64,000 nt of DNA from Bolinopsis microptera (GCF_026151205.1 NC_087080.1:1730879-1794878), one strand, 5' to 3'. Positions 12,360 through 24,170 are shown, counted from the first letter of the stretch. Translations and numbers: made by a program. The notes: generated from the sequence alone by a model not told the origin.

Positions 12360-12659
12360 GGACGTTACTATTAATTGATATAATTGAGAAATGGGTATAT
12401 TAATGAAGTAACCGATTTGCATAACCACATCATTAATTTCGGTTTAATCAATACTTCTGGATATCCGTTGCCGAATTACTGAACATTGAAATCCTTGCTC
12501 TACCATATGTGGTCATGAATCACATTGAGAACTATTAAGTTTAACGATCAACTGCCATGCAGGTATCGATTTCAGATTCTTGGGAAAAGTACTTAATTTG
12601 TAATTCATAATTGTTAAGATTGATTTGCAATTTGGCGATTGATTTCATCTAACTAATTG

Positions 12660-12754
12660 TTACTGTGTACTGGGCGGCGCTCAGCCTGTCATTCCGCCGA
12701 ATCTCTATTTCATATTTATGAACATTATACTTATAGCCTGGGGTCGCCAAGTAA
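12660..12754 (+). mobile_element. MITE copy, CTGTCATTCCGCC family
   Basis: A fuller member of the family defined by the insertion at 1307-1382. It starts TTACTGTG, includes GGGCGGCGCTCAGCC and ends GCCAAGTAA. A target duplication is not obvious. Confidence 0.55.
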
Positions 12755-13094
12755 ACTTATTCATAATTGTAAATGTATTTTGTTAAACGATCCTGTAAAA
12801 TTGAAGTTAGTTGACAACAGTAAAAAATATGTAAAATATTAGCGCACAATTTGTGTTTATCTTCATTTTAATAGAGCAAACAATATATTTACATTTTTGT
12901 AAAAATCACATCCATGCCAGTGAGATCAGATAATCGAGCAATAAACTAGCAAGCTAGTATTCTAAGTTACATAACGACGTTAACAGTTAACACATACATG
13001 ACATAACAGTGAAATGAAATCCCCCTAAATGCACGTGATTACTTAGCTTGCTACTCTATCTAGGAGGGCATGATAAAAAATAAACTTGCTTGGA

Positions 13095-13165
13095 TTTTCA
13101 AAATTGGCGCAGTTTATATCTCCGCCAAAAGCAAATTTGTAAGCACTCACGCGCATTATATCCAA
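13095..13165 (+). repeat. Inverted-repeat partner of 17400-17475
   Basis: GGCGCAGTTTATATCTCCGC followed by CAAAAGC and, further on, CGCGCATTA is found here. The same string occurs on the minus strand at 17400-17475. The pair is 4.3 kb apart and encloses the TTAA-ended element and the 79-bp satellite. Confidence 0.6.
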
Positions 13166-13302
13166 ATGTGATTTTAAATTTTCGCATTGGATCGTTGCGC
13201 ATTGGATGGTTGCTAAGCCGCGCCCTCCAGCATTATTCCTTCAATTGAGACCTTCGCCCCGCATTTAAGCTACTCGTCTGATATGATACCTTTATTTTTA
13301 AA

Positions 13303-13512
13303 CAGCTTATTTTTTAAACATTTGATCAATTATTCTGTCTTATTTTGTTCCATTTTAAACTGTACGATTAATTGTGAGTGTGTTTTATATACATTTGAGT
13401 TCACAGTTGTGAACTTTATTTTCAGTATTTTATGTGACAGAGATTAGTTTAACTAATATTTGCTTCTCCTAAATCAGCTTATTTTTTAACATTTGATCAA
13501 TTATTCTGTGGT
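13303..13512 (+). repeat. Short direct repeat pair
   Basis: A stretch of about 35 bp with TTTGATCAATTATTCTGT occurs at 13303-13340 and again at 13477-13512, differing by one A. The 136 bp between them is AT-rich and non-coding. Confidence 0.6.
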
Positions 13513-13880
13513 GGGTTGTAGCAGGTCGTTTACCAAGATTCGAAATTGACGAAAAAGGTAACAGAATCTAATAAGCAACAACAACAGCATGGCTATTACC
13601 TAGCAAGTTAGGAACGAGGGCCGATTCCTTTTCTTTTGCGGCAAGGCCACGGTCCTTTCGGTACAGATTTCCACGCACCATAGTATTATAGTCAGGACGC
13701 AACTCCAGGCATATGCAGTAGTGTTATTCTCGCAGCTCTTTGATGAGTGATGACGGCCCTTCAGTTGGCCCTGGATCTCAGAAGGGCTAGTAGTCAGCCA
13801 CCCGTGGTTTGCGTGGAATTAAGACCTACGAGTGTCTTTCTTGATGGTGGAACAGCATGATACTGATAATAATTGATGAG
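13513..13880. other. Unassigned moderately GC-rich stretch
   Basis: Composition is more balanced than the surroundings, but no frame on either strand persists and no RNA family was recognised. It may belong to the element ending at 14725. Confidence 0.3.
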
Positions 13881-13889
13881 GTGGTTCAA

Positions 13890-14725
13890 CTTCCGAGTGG
13901 GTCGTTATTGACCCAGTTGATCGATTTTAAAAGTTAAATCAACGTACAGGAGTAATGACCAAGATATAACATGTTTTTATACTAATATTTGTAAAAGTTT
14001 GACAACATTATATTTAATTAATCAATTTTGTGGTCCTAGTGGGTCGCTAATGACCCATTTAACCGATTTTTCGCAGTTTATGATGATTATCACTTGCTGA
14101 GAGGCGATTTTGAACTTATGATGTCATGCTTTAGGCTGAATTCAAGAAGTTACATGGACATATGTAGTAATAAGCAAGTGAGCCGAGTGGGTCGTTAATG
14201 ACCCAAATTCTTTATTTTTAAAAGGTTAGAGTTACACAGTAATATTGACCATATGTTTTTAACTTATGCTACAGTTTTTATTTTATCCTAATGTCTTTGT
14301 TTCAGAAGTTAAAGCCGAAAAACCGTGATGGGTCGTTTGCGACCCGGACGAGTGGGTCGTATGCGACCGCAGTTAGTAAACAGCGTCTAGCTCTGTTTGT
14401 GAACATCTGATTATCACGGGCTTTTCATATGTCTCAAGGAAATCGTTGCCCGCAACTATTTTGTCCTCAACAAAATAAGCCTACATAAAGTTTTAATGTC
14501 CCAATCAAGGCAAGAAGTAAAGTGAAATATTTTCCAATTATGACGACTAATTAGCCTAATTATTTAGTTGTTAGTAATTAATTGGGTCTCGACTGGAAAG
14601 TCAATAATGTAGCCCAATAAATTTTGAGCATATGTGCGAAAGATTCGTTGCGTTTAGTATTATGGTTTGTCCTCTATAGCCTCTAGAAAAGGTGGGTCGT
14701 AAACGACCCTATCGTCCCTTATGGG
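13890..14725 (-). mobile_element. piggyBac-like non-autonomous element with GGGTCG palindromes
   Basis: The minus-strand end reads CCCATAAGGGACGATAGGG immediately inside TTAA (14726-14729). TTAA plus terminal CCC is the signature of piggyBac-type ends. Partial copies in the opposite orientation begin the same way at 28459 and 44932. At 13897, 14038, 14188, 14327, 14350 and 14693 there are palindromes of the form GGGTCGTNNNNGACCC, plausible transposase-binding sites. No transposase frame is visible. The far end and its TTAA were not located, so the left boundary is approximate. Confidence 0.55.
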
Positions 14726-14729
14726 TTAA

Positions 14730-16685
14730 TACTGCCCTAGCAAGAACTAGGAATAGCTCAACTCTAGCCACTAGATCAAACATCTCGTGACAACTATTGT
14801 AGTTTTAATACTGTCATAGCAAGGACTAGGAATAGCTCAACTCTAATAACTAGATCAAACATCTCGTGACAACTATTGTAGTTTTAATACTTTCATAACA
14901 AGGACTAGGAATAGCTCAACTCTAGCCACTAGATCAAACATCTCGTGACAACTATTGTAGTTTTGATACTGTCATAGCAAGAACTAGGAATAACTCAACT
15001 CTAGCCACTAGATCAAACATCTCGTGACAACTATTGTAGTTTTAATACTGTCATAGCAAGGACTAGGAATAGCTCAACTCTAGCCACTAGATCAAACATC
15101 TCGTGACAATTATTGTAGTTTTAATACTGTCATAGCAAGGACTAGGAATATCTCAACTCTAGCTACTAGATCTAACATCTCGTGACAACTATTGTAGTTT
15201 TAATACTGTCATAACAAGGACTAGGAATAGCATAACTCTAATAACTAGATCAAACATCTCGTGACAACTATTGTAGTTTTAATACTGTCATAACAAGGAC
15301 TAGGAATAGCTCAACTCTAGCCACTAGATCAAACATCTCGTGACAACTATTGTAGTTTTAATACTGTCATAACAAGGACTAGGAATAGCTCAACTCTAAT
15401 AACTAGATCAAACATCTCGTGACAACTATTGTAGTTTTAATACTGTCATAGCAAGGACTAGGAATAGCTCAACTCTAGCCACTAGATCAAACATCTCGTG
15501 ACAACTATTGCAGTTTTAATACTGTCATAACAAGGACTAGGAATAGCTCAACTCTAATAACTAGATCAAAAATCTCGTGACAACTATTGTAGTTTTAATA
15601 CTGTCATAGCAAGGACTAGGAATAGCTCAACTCTAGCCACTAGATCAAACATCTCGTGACAACTATTGTAGTTTTAATACTGTCATAGCAAGGACTAGGA
15701 ATAGCTCAACTCTAATGACTAGATCAAACATCTCGTGACAACTATTGTAGTTTTAATACTGTCATAACAAGGACTAGGAATAGCTCAACTCTAATAACTA
15801 GATCAAACATCTCGTGACAACTATTGTAGTTTTAATACTGTCATAGCAAGAACTAGGAATGACTCAACTCTAATAACTAGATCAAACATCTCGTGACAAC
15901 TATTGTAGTTTTAATACTGTCATAGCACGGACTAGGAATAGCTCAACTCTAGCCACTAGATCAAACATCTCGTGACAATTATTGTAGTTTTAATAGGTAC
16001 TGTCATAGCAAGGACTATACTAGGAATAGCTCAACTCTAGCCACTAGGTCTAACATCTCGTGACAACTATTGTAGTTTTAATACTGTCATAACAAGGACT
16101 AGGAATAGCTCAACTCTAATAACTAGATCAAACATCTCGTGACAACTATTGTAGTTTTAATACTGTCATAACAAGGACTAGGAATAGCTCAACTCTAATA
16201 ACTAGATCAAACATCTCGTGACAATTATTACAGTTTTAATACTGTCATAGCAATAAGGACTAGGAATAGCTCAACTCTAGCCACTAGATCAAACATCTCG
16301 TGACAACTATTGTAGTTTTAATACTGTCATAGCAAGGACTAGGAATAGCTCAACTCTAGCCACTAGATCAAACATCTCGTGACAACTATTGTAGTTTTAA
16401 TACTGTCATAACAAGGTCTAGGAATAGCTCAACTCTAATAACTAGATCAAACATCTCGATTCTCGTGACAACTATTGTAGTTTTAATACTTTCATAGCAA
16501 GGACTAGGAATAGCTCAACTCTAGCCACTAGATCAAACATCTCGTGACAATTATTGTAGTTTTAATACTGTCATAACAAGGACTAGGAATAGCTCAACTC
16601 TAGCCACTAGATCAAACATCTCGTGACAACTATTGTAGTTTTAATACTGTCATAGCAAGGACTAGGAATAGCTCAACTCTAATAA
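14730..16685 (+). repeat. 79-bp tandem satellite, about 25 units
   Basis: The unit contains ACTGTCATAGCAAGGACTAG and AACATCTCGTGACAACTATTG and recurs every 79 bp, 24 full units and a partial one. Two main variants differ at one site (AGCCACTAG versus AATAACTAG) and are intermingled irregularly. A few units carry small insertions (near 15995, 16015, 16250 and 16458). There are no variable spacers and no long frames. Confidence 0.95.
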
Positions 16686-16689
16686 ATTT

Positions 16690-17400
16690 TATTCGTTGTT
16701 ATGACAATAATATAACTCAGAATGTTAACAAGTTTTTAAAAAGACTGTAGAAGAAGATATCATGCCTCATTCGTTGGAGTTCTCAGACCCGTCGACACTT
16801 CTACTGCACAATTTCTAAGAAGAGGGTTGACTTCCTCAAAATGGGAAACAGGAGAAAAAGCTACAGACCATCAAGGCAGAATTAAAAGAATCATTTACCT
16901 AATACTTTTTAACAGTCACAGAGTTTAATAATAAAACTTTGTAAGAATTTTGATCGTTCTTTAAAGTTGTGTTTTGTAACATCATATTTTGTATTTCTCG
17001 ACTCAAAAAAAGCATTATTATATAACAAACGAATCTTTTATCATTAAAGCATTTCATGCTTTACTGCCGGTTTACTATACGACTGAAGTGCACAATTGTA
17101 CGGAAAAGTAAATTTATTCTCAATAATACGGGAGGAGGTGTTCTAACCAAATTGTACTAATATCACCCCGTTATAGGTATTCCGGTACCGGTACACCGTA
17201 ACGTAGGTACCGGTTTATTCTCTACTAAATATCGCCCATGTACAATATCGTCTCGGCCATGCTATTAATGTGCCAAGTTCGAATTCGGTTTCTTGCACTT
17301 TACTTATATATAATATTTTGCTTCCTATAAACTGGTATGTTAGGAAGCAAAAGTGGCTGTTTAATGTAACTTCGGGAAGGCGCGACTGTGAAAATAGTTG
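16690..17400. other. Non-coding stretch after the satellite
   Basis: No gene-like frame. A small cluster of GGTACCGG-like palindromes lies at 17180-17215. Confidence 0.45.
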
Positions 17401-17475
17401 AGAAAACTACGCGCATTAATGCTAAAATGTGATGCTTTTGGCGGAGATATAAACTGCGCCTTCAAAATTTTGTAC
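17400..17475 (-). repeat. Inverted-repeat partner of 13095-13165
   Basis: This is the reverse complement of the 13095-13165 motif (GCTTTTGGCGGAGATATAAA on the plus strand). Confidence 0.6.
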
Positions 17476-17582
17476 CATTGTTTTCTAGAGAGTGCGAGCC
17501 TTTTCACAATGTCAATCCAAATTGTTCAATGTTCATAGCATACCTTTTTGGAATGATCAACGAGTTTCACCTAGGTGCCATA

Positions 17583-17676
17583 CAGTGGCGTAACGAAGGG
17601 CCCCGCTTACCCCGCTGTGCGGGGGGGGGGGGGGGGGGCGCAAAATTGTCGTTTGAATGTGGGACCATTTCGAAAG
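17583..17676 (+). mobile_element. Truncated hAT-type MITE end
   Basis: It starts CAGTGGCGTAACGAAGGGCC and runs to GTGGGACCATTTCGAAAG, matching the left third of the complete element at 22665-22951. An 18-G run at 17621-17638 expands the shorter G tract there. The right end is missing; sulfotransferase-like sequence follows directly. Confidence 0.7.
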
Positions 17677-17679
17677 AAA

Positions 17680-18340
17680 GATAGATGGCAATGCTTTCTC
17701 CCAGAGTTTTAAAAACACATGATAGATGGGAATTGGATACTAAAAGGGGGATACAAATCCAAACCATACATCTATTGACTACCAGAAATCCCAAGGATGT
17801 ATGTTGGTTCGTACTATAATCACATGAAAAGAGGGTTTTGATTGGACATTATGGATATACTGGCTTTACATCTCAGAGTTTTTCTCAGACGTGTCTCATC
17901 AAACGAAATGTTAAAGATGCAAGGATCGTTACTTCACATCACGTTGCAGGGTGGCACGAAACAGAACGGAGAACCCCAACATACTCTTTCTAACTTACGA
18001 AGATATGGTGGAGGATCTTAAGAGGGAAGTGTCTAAGATTCGTTTGAGTTTTTAGGTCTCCAAGTGTTCAGATGAAAAGATTGATAATGTAGTAAGTATT
18101 GCAGCATGTTTGATTCATGTCCCAAGAAATCTACAGGACACTATTCTTGGAGGGATGGGGAATAAGAAGGACACTAATTCAAGTTCATTGAAAAGGCAAG
18201 TTGGAAGGTCAGTTGGCCTGGGTGATTGTTCGAACCGATATGACCAGTCTCAAACAGATGATCAACTAACCAAAGGAGTTGTTGGAGATCCGTTTTGTAT
18301 AAAGATTAGGGCATTTGTAAGATTATCCAGTTATTACATC
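17680..18340 (+). pseudogene. Cytosolic sulfotransferase-like fragment (3' part)
   Basis: Broken frames read, in order, PSPRVLKTH, TRNPKDVCW, QGWHETERR, LTYEDMVEDLKREV, SSDEKID-like and GDCSNRYDQSQTDDQLTK segments. These are the usual order of the C-terminal two thirds of PAPS-dependent cytosolic sulfotransferases (SPR-h-hK-H, the RNPKD loop, Y-E-D-M). Stops and frameshifts interrupt it throughout, so it is not functional. It matches 19250-19870 closely, and the two probably come from one duplication. The N-terminal exon with the PAPS P-loop is absent here. Confidence 0.75.
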
Positions 18341-18779
18341 AGATCCCAGGGTATTATAATCATTTTATTTCTTGGTTTTGTTTTTTAACGCTGTATGGCA
18401 AATTATAATGCTGTAATGTTTATTATTTTTATTCTTTTAAATATGGGAAATAGTCTATGTATTATGTTGATGATTTGTGTTAATGTACTTCTAAATGGAT
18501 GAATATGTGGCTCAATTGATACAATTACCATTCTGTTTTTACTCTTGATTAAAATAAATTCTTGTTCAAAAGTTTTTAAACTTAAATCATTTTAAAAAGT
18601 TAAATCTTTCTATTAAGTTTAATTGGCCCTCCAGTTCATTTGTTTTTTTCTGCAATATATTTTCCACAATGCCTCTAAAATGGTTCAGTAATAGCGTCTT
18701 CTCCAGGACATCAAAATCAAACGTGCAATATTTTCTATTGGCTCAGTAGAAAATATTTCTATTGATAATGCTCAGGTAC

Positions 18780-19910
18780 GATATAACATCCAGCTAATTC
18801 CATGACAAGCTCGGTAATGCCCACCTTACAAATGCAATATTTACAAAGGTCTCCCTGTGCCTAATTTTATAACAGCTGAAAGATATGAAGAGAAATAGAT
18901 ACTCTTCACACAAAAACGTGGATGATGATGTTTTTATTGCTACTTATCAAAAAGTGGTAACAACATGGCTTCACACATTCTAACGAAACTTTATGATCAT
19001 CCTTCAGGTGGGTTAAAGTTTATTTGGTGACATGATAAAAATAATCATTCCTTTATTGCTAATTTTTTCATCGACTTTTCTGTTCTATGTAATAATTGAG
19101 AATCAGAGCCCTTTCTGTTTTCAAAATTCACGCACAATGCATTTAAAGACTACGTAAACTTGTTTATCATTTTTGTCATCTTCTCAGGGTGAAAAAGATA
19201 ATATAAACGAGGCAGGTTCCATGGTTACAAGAAGCGTCGCAGAAAAAAGATTGATGCAATGCCTTTCTCCAGAGTTTTCAACACACACGATATAGATATG
19301 GGATTGGATAACTAAAGGGGGAATAATAAAATACAATTATTGCTACAGAAATCCAAAGGGGATGTATGTTGTTCATTTTACAATCATATGAAAAGAGTTG
19401 TTGTTGGGACACTATGAATATACTGGGACATTCTACGAGTATTTCGCTGCTGATGTGTTCATCAAACGAAAATGCTCTGAGCAAGGATGGTATTTTGATA
19501 TATAGTGGTTGGTTTAAGCAAAAGGGGAACCCCAAGAAAAATATACTGTGTTTTCAACTTACGAAGATATGGTTGGAGGATCCTAAGGAGGGATGATATT
19601 GAAGATTGTTGTGTTTTTAGGTCTCCAATGTTCTGATGAAAAGATTGATAAGTAGTAAGTAGCGGATGTTTGATTACATGTACAAGAATCCTACACAGTG
19701 AAACTATTCTTGGAGGGAGGTATTGCAAAGGATCCTAATTTCAAAGTTCATCAGAAAAGGCCAAAATGTTTGGTACTTCGGCAAGATGAGTTGACCAAGG
19801 AAACAATCTGAACAGATTGATCAATTACCAAAGAAGATTTGTTGGAAATCCCGTTTGGTTTCAGGATCAGAGACATCTGTTGTGTTATCGGTTAGAAATT
19901 TACAATCAGA
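18780..19910 (+). pseudogene. Cytosolic sulfotransferase-like pseudogene, two exons
   Basis: The first exon (about 18800-19010) reads YKGLPVPNFITAERYEE, then DDDVFIATYQKVVTTWL. The latter corresponds to the family's FIATYPKSGTTW PAPS-binding loop, with proline and S-G replaced (Q, V-V). A donor-like CAGGTGGGT follows. After an intron, an acceptor TCATCTTCTCAG near 19175-19187 opens the second exon. That exon carries PFSRVFNTH, YNHMKRVVVG, a Y-E-D-M-V-like segment and LGLQCSDEKID. Several single-base indels and stops break the frame. The retained intron shows that this is not a processed copy. Enzyme activity is not expected. Confidence 0.75.
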
Positions 19911-20285
19911 ATTCAGATAATTTAATTCAAGGGAATTTAGTTAAGATTATTTTTATTTGACAACTTTTTAATAATAGGATTTTTTTTTTTTAATATTGTT
20001 ATTTAATTGGGACCCTTTTTTTATGACCAGAATCAATTATTTTCAGATTTTAAACTATGTTATTATAGTGTATTAGTTTATATTACCTGAAAGAAACATT
20101 ATAAAAACCCCGCACTAGCTACTATGGATACATGGTAGGTGTCCCACTCCTTTTAAAAAATTGGGCATAGATAGATTACTTTTTAAATATACATTTTATT
20201 TAATTCTTAACGAATTTTGCATCTAATTATTGTACAGTATCGTTTGTTTTCTCTCGCATTTTACTTAAATATAATCATTTTATTT
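19911..20285. other. Non-coding AT-rich stretch
   Basis: No feature recognised apart from a 12-base T run near 19980. Confidence 0.45.
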
Positions 20286-20289
20286 CATC

Positions 20290-22215
20290 CAGAATGTCAA
20301 TGGGTCGCGGCTGCCTGCTTCGTTATACCAGCAAAGAAAAGACTTCACCCTTCAAACAATCTTCAGAAAGCATCACCCAACAAACAATTTGGAAAAAGAA
20401 GGAAGCGCAAACATACAACTACCATCACATAATGGAGGGTAGGATTGTCAGTGAGCTGAAAACAAACGAGTTATCATCATAGTTGGAGAAGATAAAAGAC
20501 AGTGGTAAAAACAACTCACAATTCACCTGTTCATCCACAATGCTGGGTTACTTGCAGAGGGAAAATGTGTTGCAGTTACTCTACCTCGTCGTGTTTGCCA
20601 CAATCTCACTGGGACGGCGTGGTGGCAAACGAAAATGGGCTCCAAAGTAGGACAAACAGTCGGATACTGTGTCAGATTCGAAGATAAAGAAACTTCTAAA
20701 CAGACTAAAATAAAGTTTATAACAGACGGAATGCTGCTATGAGAAGCTATTTCTAAGAAGAAACTTTAAAAAGTACGGTGTTATTATTTTAGATGAGGCT
20801 CACGAGCGTACTGTGGAAATACTGATGTTTTGTTTGGGCTCCTCAAAAAGATCCAAACTCAGCGAGTAAAAAAACCCCCTTAAAAAACTTATAAATAATG
20901 TCAGCCACACTCGATGCTGATCATTTTTCAAAAAAGAACTTCTTTACATGCAAAGTTTTATACATCCCAAGGGAGCGACAATACCAATAAAAAATCTTTA
21001 CTCGAAAGTCACACAGAAAGATTACGCCCACGCCACAAGTTTGGTAACAGGCACTTCAAATCACCCAGGAGATGCCACCTGAGGGTGACATTTTGTGTTC
21101 CTCACAGGAAAAGAGGAAGATAGAAACACGGGGCCACAAGCCTTCTAACTGAGTTGTAACGCCAGTCTGCATGCTCTGGTTCCTTAAGATATTGTTTTTT
21201 GTTTGGTTGGCGCGTTCCCAATGCTCAGCAAAGTGGGGGTGTTTGCTATAGCTCCTCCTGGAGGCACACCGCAAGATAATTCTATCCACAAACATTGCAG
21301 AGTCATCGCTAAACCATCAGAGGATTGAATATGTCGTGGATAGCTGATGCAAGGGTGAAACAGAAAGGCTTTTAACCCCTAAAATTGGCATGGAGGCGCT
21401 GTCAATTTAAGCCAAGTTTCCAATGACAAGCACAGCCAGTGGCAAGGAAGAAGTGGTCGAGAAGGGCCTGGTGTGAGTTTACAGAATTGTAACAGAAGCT
21501 GAAAATGACTCTCTTGCTGAGTTGAAACTCCAGAAAACCTAAAGATGCAAGTTGTCCCACCGTAATCTTAAATCTTGTTAATCTTTGTTATTAACATTGT
21601 TTGATTTTGAATGGATAGACAAACCACACGTACAAAACAATATTCAACTGCCTGTAGGAGACCTCAAAACTCTAGAAGCATGACTGGCTCAAGACATTTG
21701 CGAGCTCACCCCTTCTTGGTAAATCCATGGCATTTCATTTCCGCTCTCACCTCATTACTACAAGATGACATCAAGTGCGTGATCTTCTCCGTTCAGCTGA
21801 GTGATAACCTCTAGTTCTCCTTATACAGTCGACTACATTTTCTACAACCCCAAAAACAAAACGACATCACCACAGCTGTCCGCCAGAAGTTCTTATAACA
21901 GGGGTAGTGATCAGTGATCCACATAACAATGTTTACGTGGTCTACAATGCGGCGGAGGAGAACAACCTTCAACCCTGACAGGTTGCGAACAGCGACACTA
22001 CATTAACATCCGGGCAACTGCAAACAGCGCTAACGGTTCCGGCAACACGCTGAAACAAATTGCAAAAAAGATCGGAGTACCTTGATTAAAAGCAAGAAGT
22101 GGGAGGAAAACATTTGTTCGCCCCTCCTCTTTTCGGTTTGTTAGAGAACCGTGGCAAGTGCGACACCCCTGACTCCTCCTACGTGAGTCTCTCAAAAAGA
22201 CACAAGCTAAACTCC
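20290..22215 (+). pseudogene. DEAH-box RNA helicase pseudogene (DHX33/DHX40-like)
   Basis: Pieces in changing frames follow the order of a DEAH-box helicase. They are an N-terminal IVSELKTNEL with IIIVGE at the expected place of motif I, then AVTLPRRV (Ia), NENGLQ, GQTVGYCVRFEDKETSKQTK, IKFITDGMLL, VIILDEAHER (II), a MSATLDADHFSKK-like III, and FLTGKEEI. Later come AKPSED, KQKAFNP, QGRSGREGPGV (VI) and C-terminal segments. Motif I itself is disrupted. Nearly the whole helicase core lies in about 1.9 kb with no introns but many frameshifts, which fits a processed pseudogene. Such proteins act in ribosome biogenesis, splicing or RNA sensing; this copy cannot encode one. Confidence 0.8.
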
Positions 22216-22319
22216 ACCCCTCCTAAGTGCTGTGCTTGTTAGCGCAGAAGATGCCTACGGAGGATGGTGGTGTCTGATGAGATGTGCTGGACGGTGCTAA
22301 TTGTCTAGAGGACGTTTGC

Positions 22320-22460
22320 ATGAGTGTGGGGCTACTTCGTAGCTCGTGCCGTCGAGCATTTCGACGGAAAAGCGTCGAACATTTGCATTTCGAGAAGAAA
22401 GCGGCGCGCGCTACTTCGAAGAAATTTAGACGAGTAACATCCGTCAAGAAAATTTTTAAC
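22320..22460 (+). repeat. Short interspersed repeat, also at 24368-24480
   Basis: GCTACTTCGTAGC is followed by TTTCGAGAAGAAAGCGGC and TTTAGACGAGTAACATCCGT. The same order occurs at 24368-24480. It is GC-richer than its surroundings and non-coding. Confidence 0.6.
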
Positions 22461-22538
22461 ATTATAATGCACTGATGTTTTATATATATATAAATATAAG
22501 TTTATGAACGAGTAAACTGTCTTAAGAGAATATTTTTT

Positions 22539-22660
22539 GTAGGTTTACAACCTACCAGGACGCGCGCCGAGTTGGACTCGTCGACGGTCCTGTAATCTGT
22601 ATGTGGAACAGATATTTTACGAGTATCACCTTCACATAGCCATGTGTCTACGCGTACTGC
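22539..22660 (+). repeat. GTAGGTT palindrome repeat block
   Basis: GTAGGTTTACAACCTAC, a near-perfect hairpin, is followed by CAGGACGCGCG. The same block recurs at 24322-24345 and 32694-32720. It precedes AGCCATGTGTCTACGCG, a motif shared with 23176 and 56279. Confidence 0.5.
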
Positions 22661-22664
22661 AAAC

Positions 22665-22951
22665 CAGTGGCGTAACGAAAGGCCCTGCTGACCCCGCTGT
22701 GCAGGGGGGCGCTGTCTTAGGGGGCGCCAAATCGTCGTTTGAATGTGGGACAATTTCGAAAACTTAACTAAAGTACTAGCAAAACTGCGCGTTTTGCTCT
22801 AGATACACACTTTTTTAGAGATTTTACCGGCGTATTCTCTAAAATCACCTAATTTGTTCAATCTTAGGGAGGAGCACCAAAAGGGGAGGGGCGCCAACAG
22901 GGGGGCGCTTTTTTCGGCAGGGGCGCGCCAACCGGCAACGTTACGCCACTG
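22665..22951 (+). mobile_element. Complete hAT-type MITE, 287 bp, perfect 8-bp target duplication
   Basis: The ends are CAGTGGCGTAACG and CGTTACGCCACTG, exact inverted repeats. CTGCAAAC stands on both sides (22657-22664 and 22952-22959), an 8-bp duplication typical of hAT insertions. The interior has GGGGGCGC tracts and no transposase. Other traces are a left end at 17583 and end-only 31-bp remnants at 27535, 29726 and 52394. Confidence 0.9.
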
Positions 22952-23089
22952 CTGCAAACGAGAGGGCTCTGGTTAGAGCAAAGTCAAAAGTATCACCCGT
23001 TAATTGTGAATTGTCGTTTCACTAATTGTATCGTGGCAAAAGCACTTAATTGTCTGTTATATGTTTATAACCTACCATGCTCATAAACC

Positions 23090-23140
23090 GAATACAGAAT
23101 AGAGATTCGGCGGAACGACAGGCTGAGCACCGCCCAGTAA
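23090..23140 (-). mobile_element. Truncated MITE copy, CTGTCATTCCGCC family
   Basis: The minus strand reads TTACTGGGCGG then CAGCCTGTCGTTCCGCC; the distal half is lost. Confidence 0.5.
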
Positions 23141-23175
23141 ACTGTATCATGCTGCACGGTTACTGGGCCGCGCTT

Positions 23176-24160
23176 TCACATAGCCATGTGTATACGCGTA
23201 CTGCGTGACGCGCTTGTTTCACAATAGTAGAGGCTCTTACGGGCATTGTCTGCTCGATACGTTAGGGACCCCAGATACACCTTACTAGACGTATTTTTGA
23301 CCGTAGAATCGATTGAAAGTGGTTTCAAGATGATTGGACTGATTGTTCTGGGGTAAAATCGCAAAAAACCGATTTTTGGGCCAAAAATAGGCCAAAAAAC
23401 CATGTTTTTTGATATTTTGAGCAAGTTAATTTTGTTGGCATGTCGGCAAAACTTGCATAAAGATAGCTAAAAGACAGCCGCACAAGATTGTATAAAAATA
23501 AAACAAATCCCTCTATTTGTTCTGAGGTAAAAATCCAAAAAAGTGGTAAAAATTTTGACTTTTTTGCTTGAAGTTTGAATAATTTTTTGCAGTTGTATTA
23601 AATCAACCCAAAAATAGTTACATCGTGTTTGCCTAAATTTTTCCTTTCCGAGAAGTACCCACTTCATATACTTTATCGAAGTTTGAATATTTTCACTCCG
23701 CAAGCGTTTTTGCCAAATTTTCGACGCGCACTACGCGCAAAAGCATTTAGTTGTTATCAATTGGCACCCGCGCGTTCATCATAAATTTCAAACAGCTATA
23801 ACTCAGCGAGATTATGTCCGTTCTAGCTCATATTTTCACACTAAATAGAAAACAATGTGATCTTATTGCTGACAAAATATGAATATAATTACTCTATTTG
23901 CCTTAGAGTAATAGACTGTCAAAGTTTAAAACGCGCATTGGTATAGCACGTGACTAATAAGGCCAAATTTATACTTCTTAACATATTATCGATCCTTAGA
24001 CATCATACTATTGTGTCCAATTAGCGGTTAGGTCTCTAAACTCGTAGCAGAAAACACGTCTTTTTGCCCGTAAGAGCCTCTACTACAAGTTGTTATACAA
24101 GTTGAATCTTTTGCCGCCTTCGGCGGTCGCGCGCTACTGCAAGCGAGAGGGCTCTGGTTA
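23176..24160. other. Non-coding, repeat-derived stretch
   Basis: No gene. GGCTCTTACGGGCA at 23231 and its complement GCCCGTAAGAGCCTC at 24067 form a pair about 840 bp apart, suggesting ends of an older inverted-repeat element. The interior is AT-rich with scattered GCGCGC motifs. Confidence 0.4.
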
Positions 24161-24170
24161 GAGCAAGGCC

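Noticed and set aside
14730-16685. CRISPR-like regular repeat
   Set aside because: Units are contiguous with no variable spacers, and the DNA is eukaryotic; it is a satellite.
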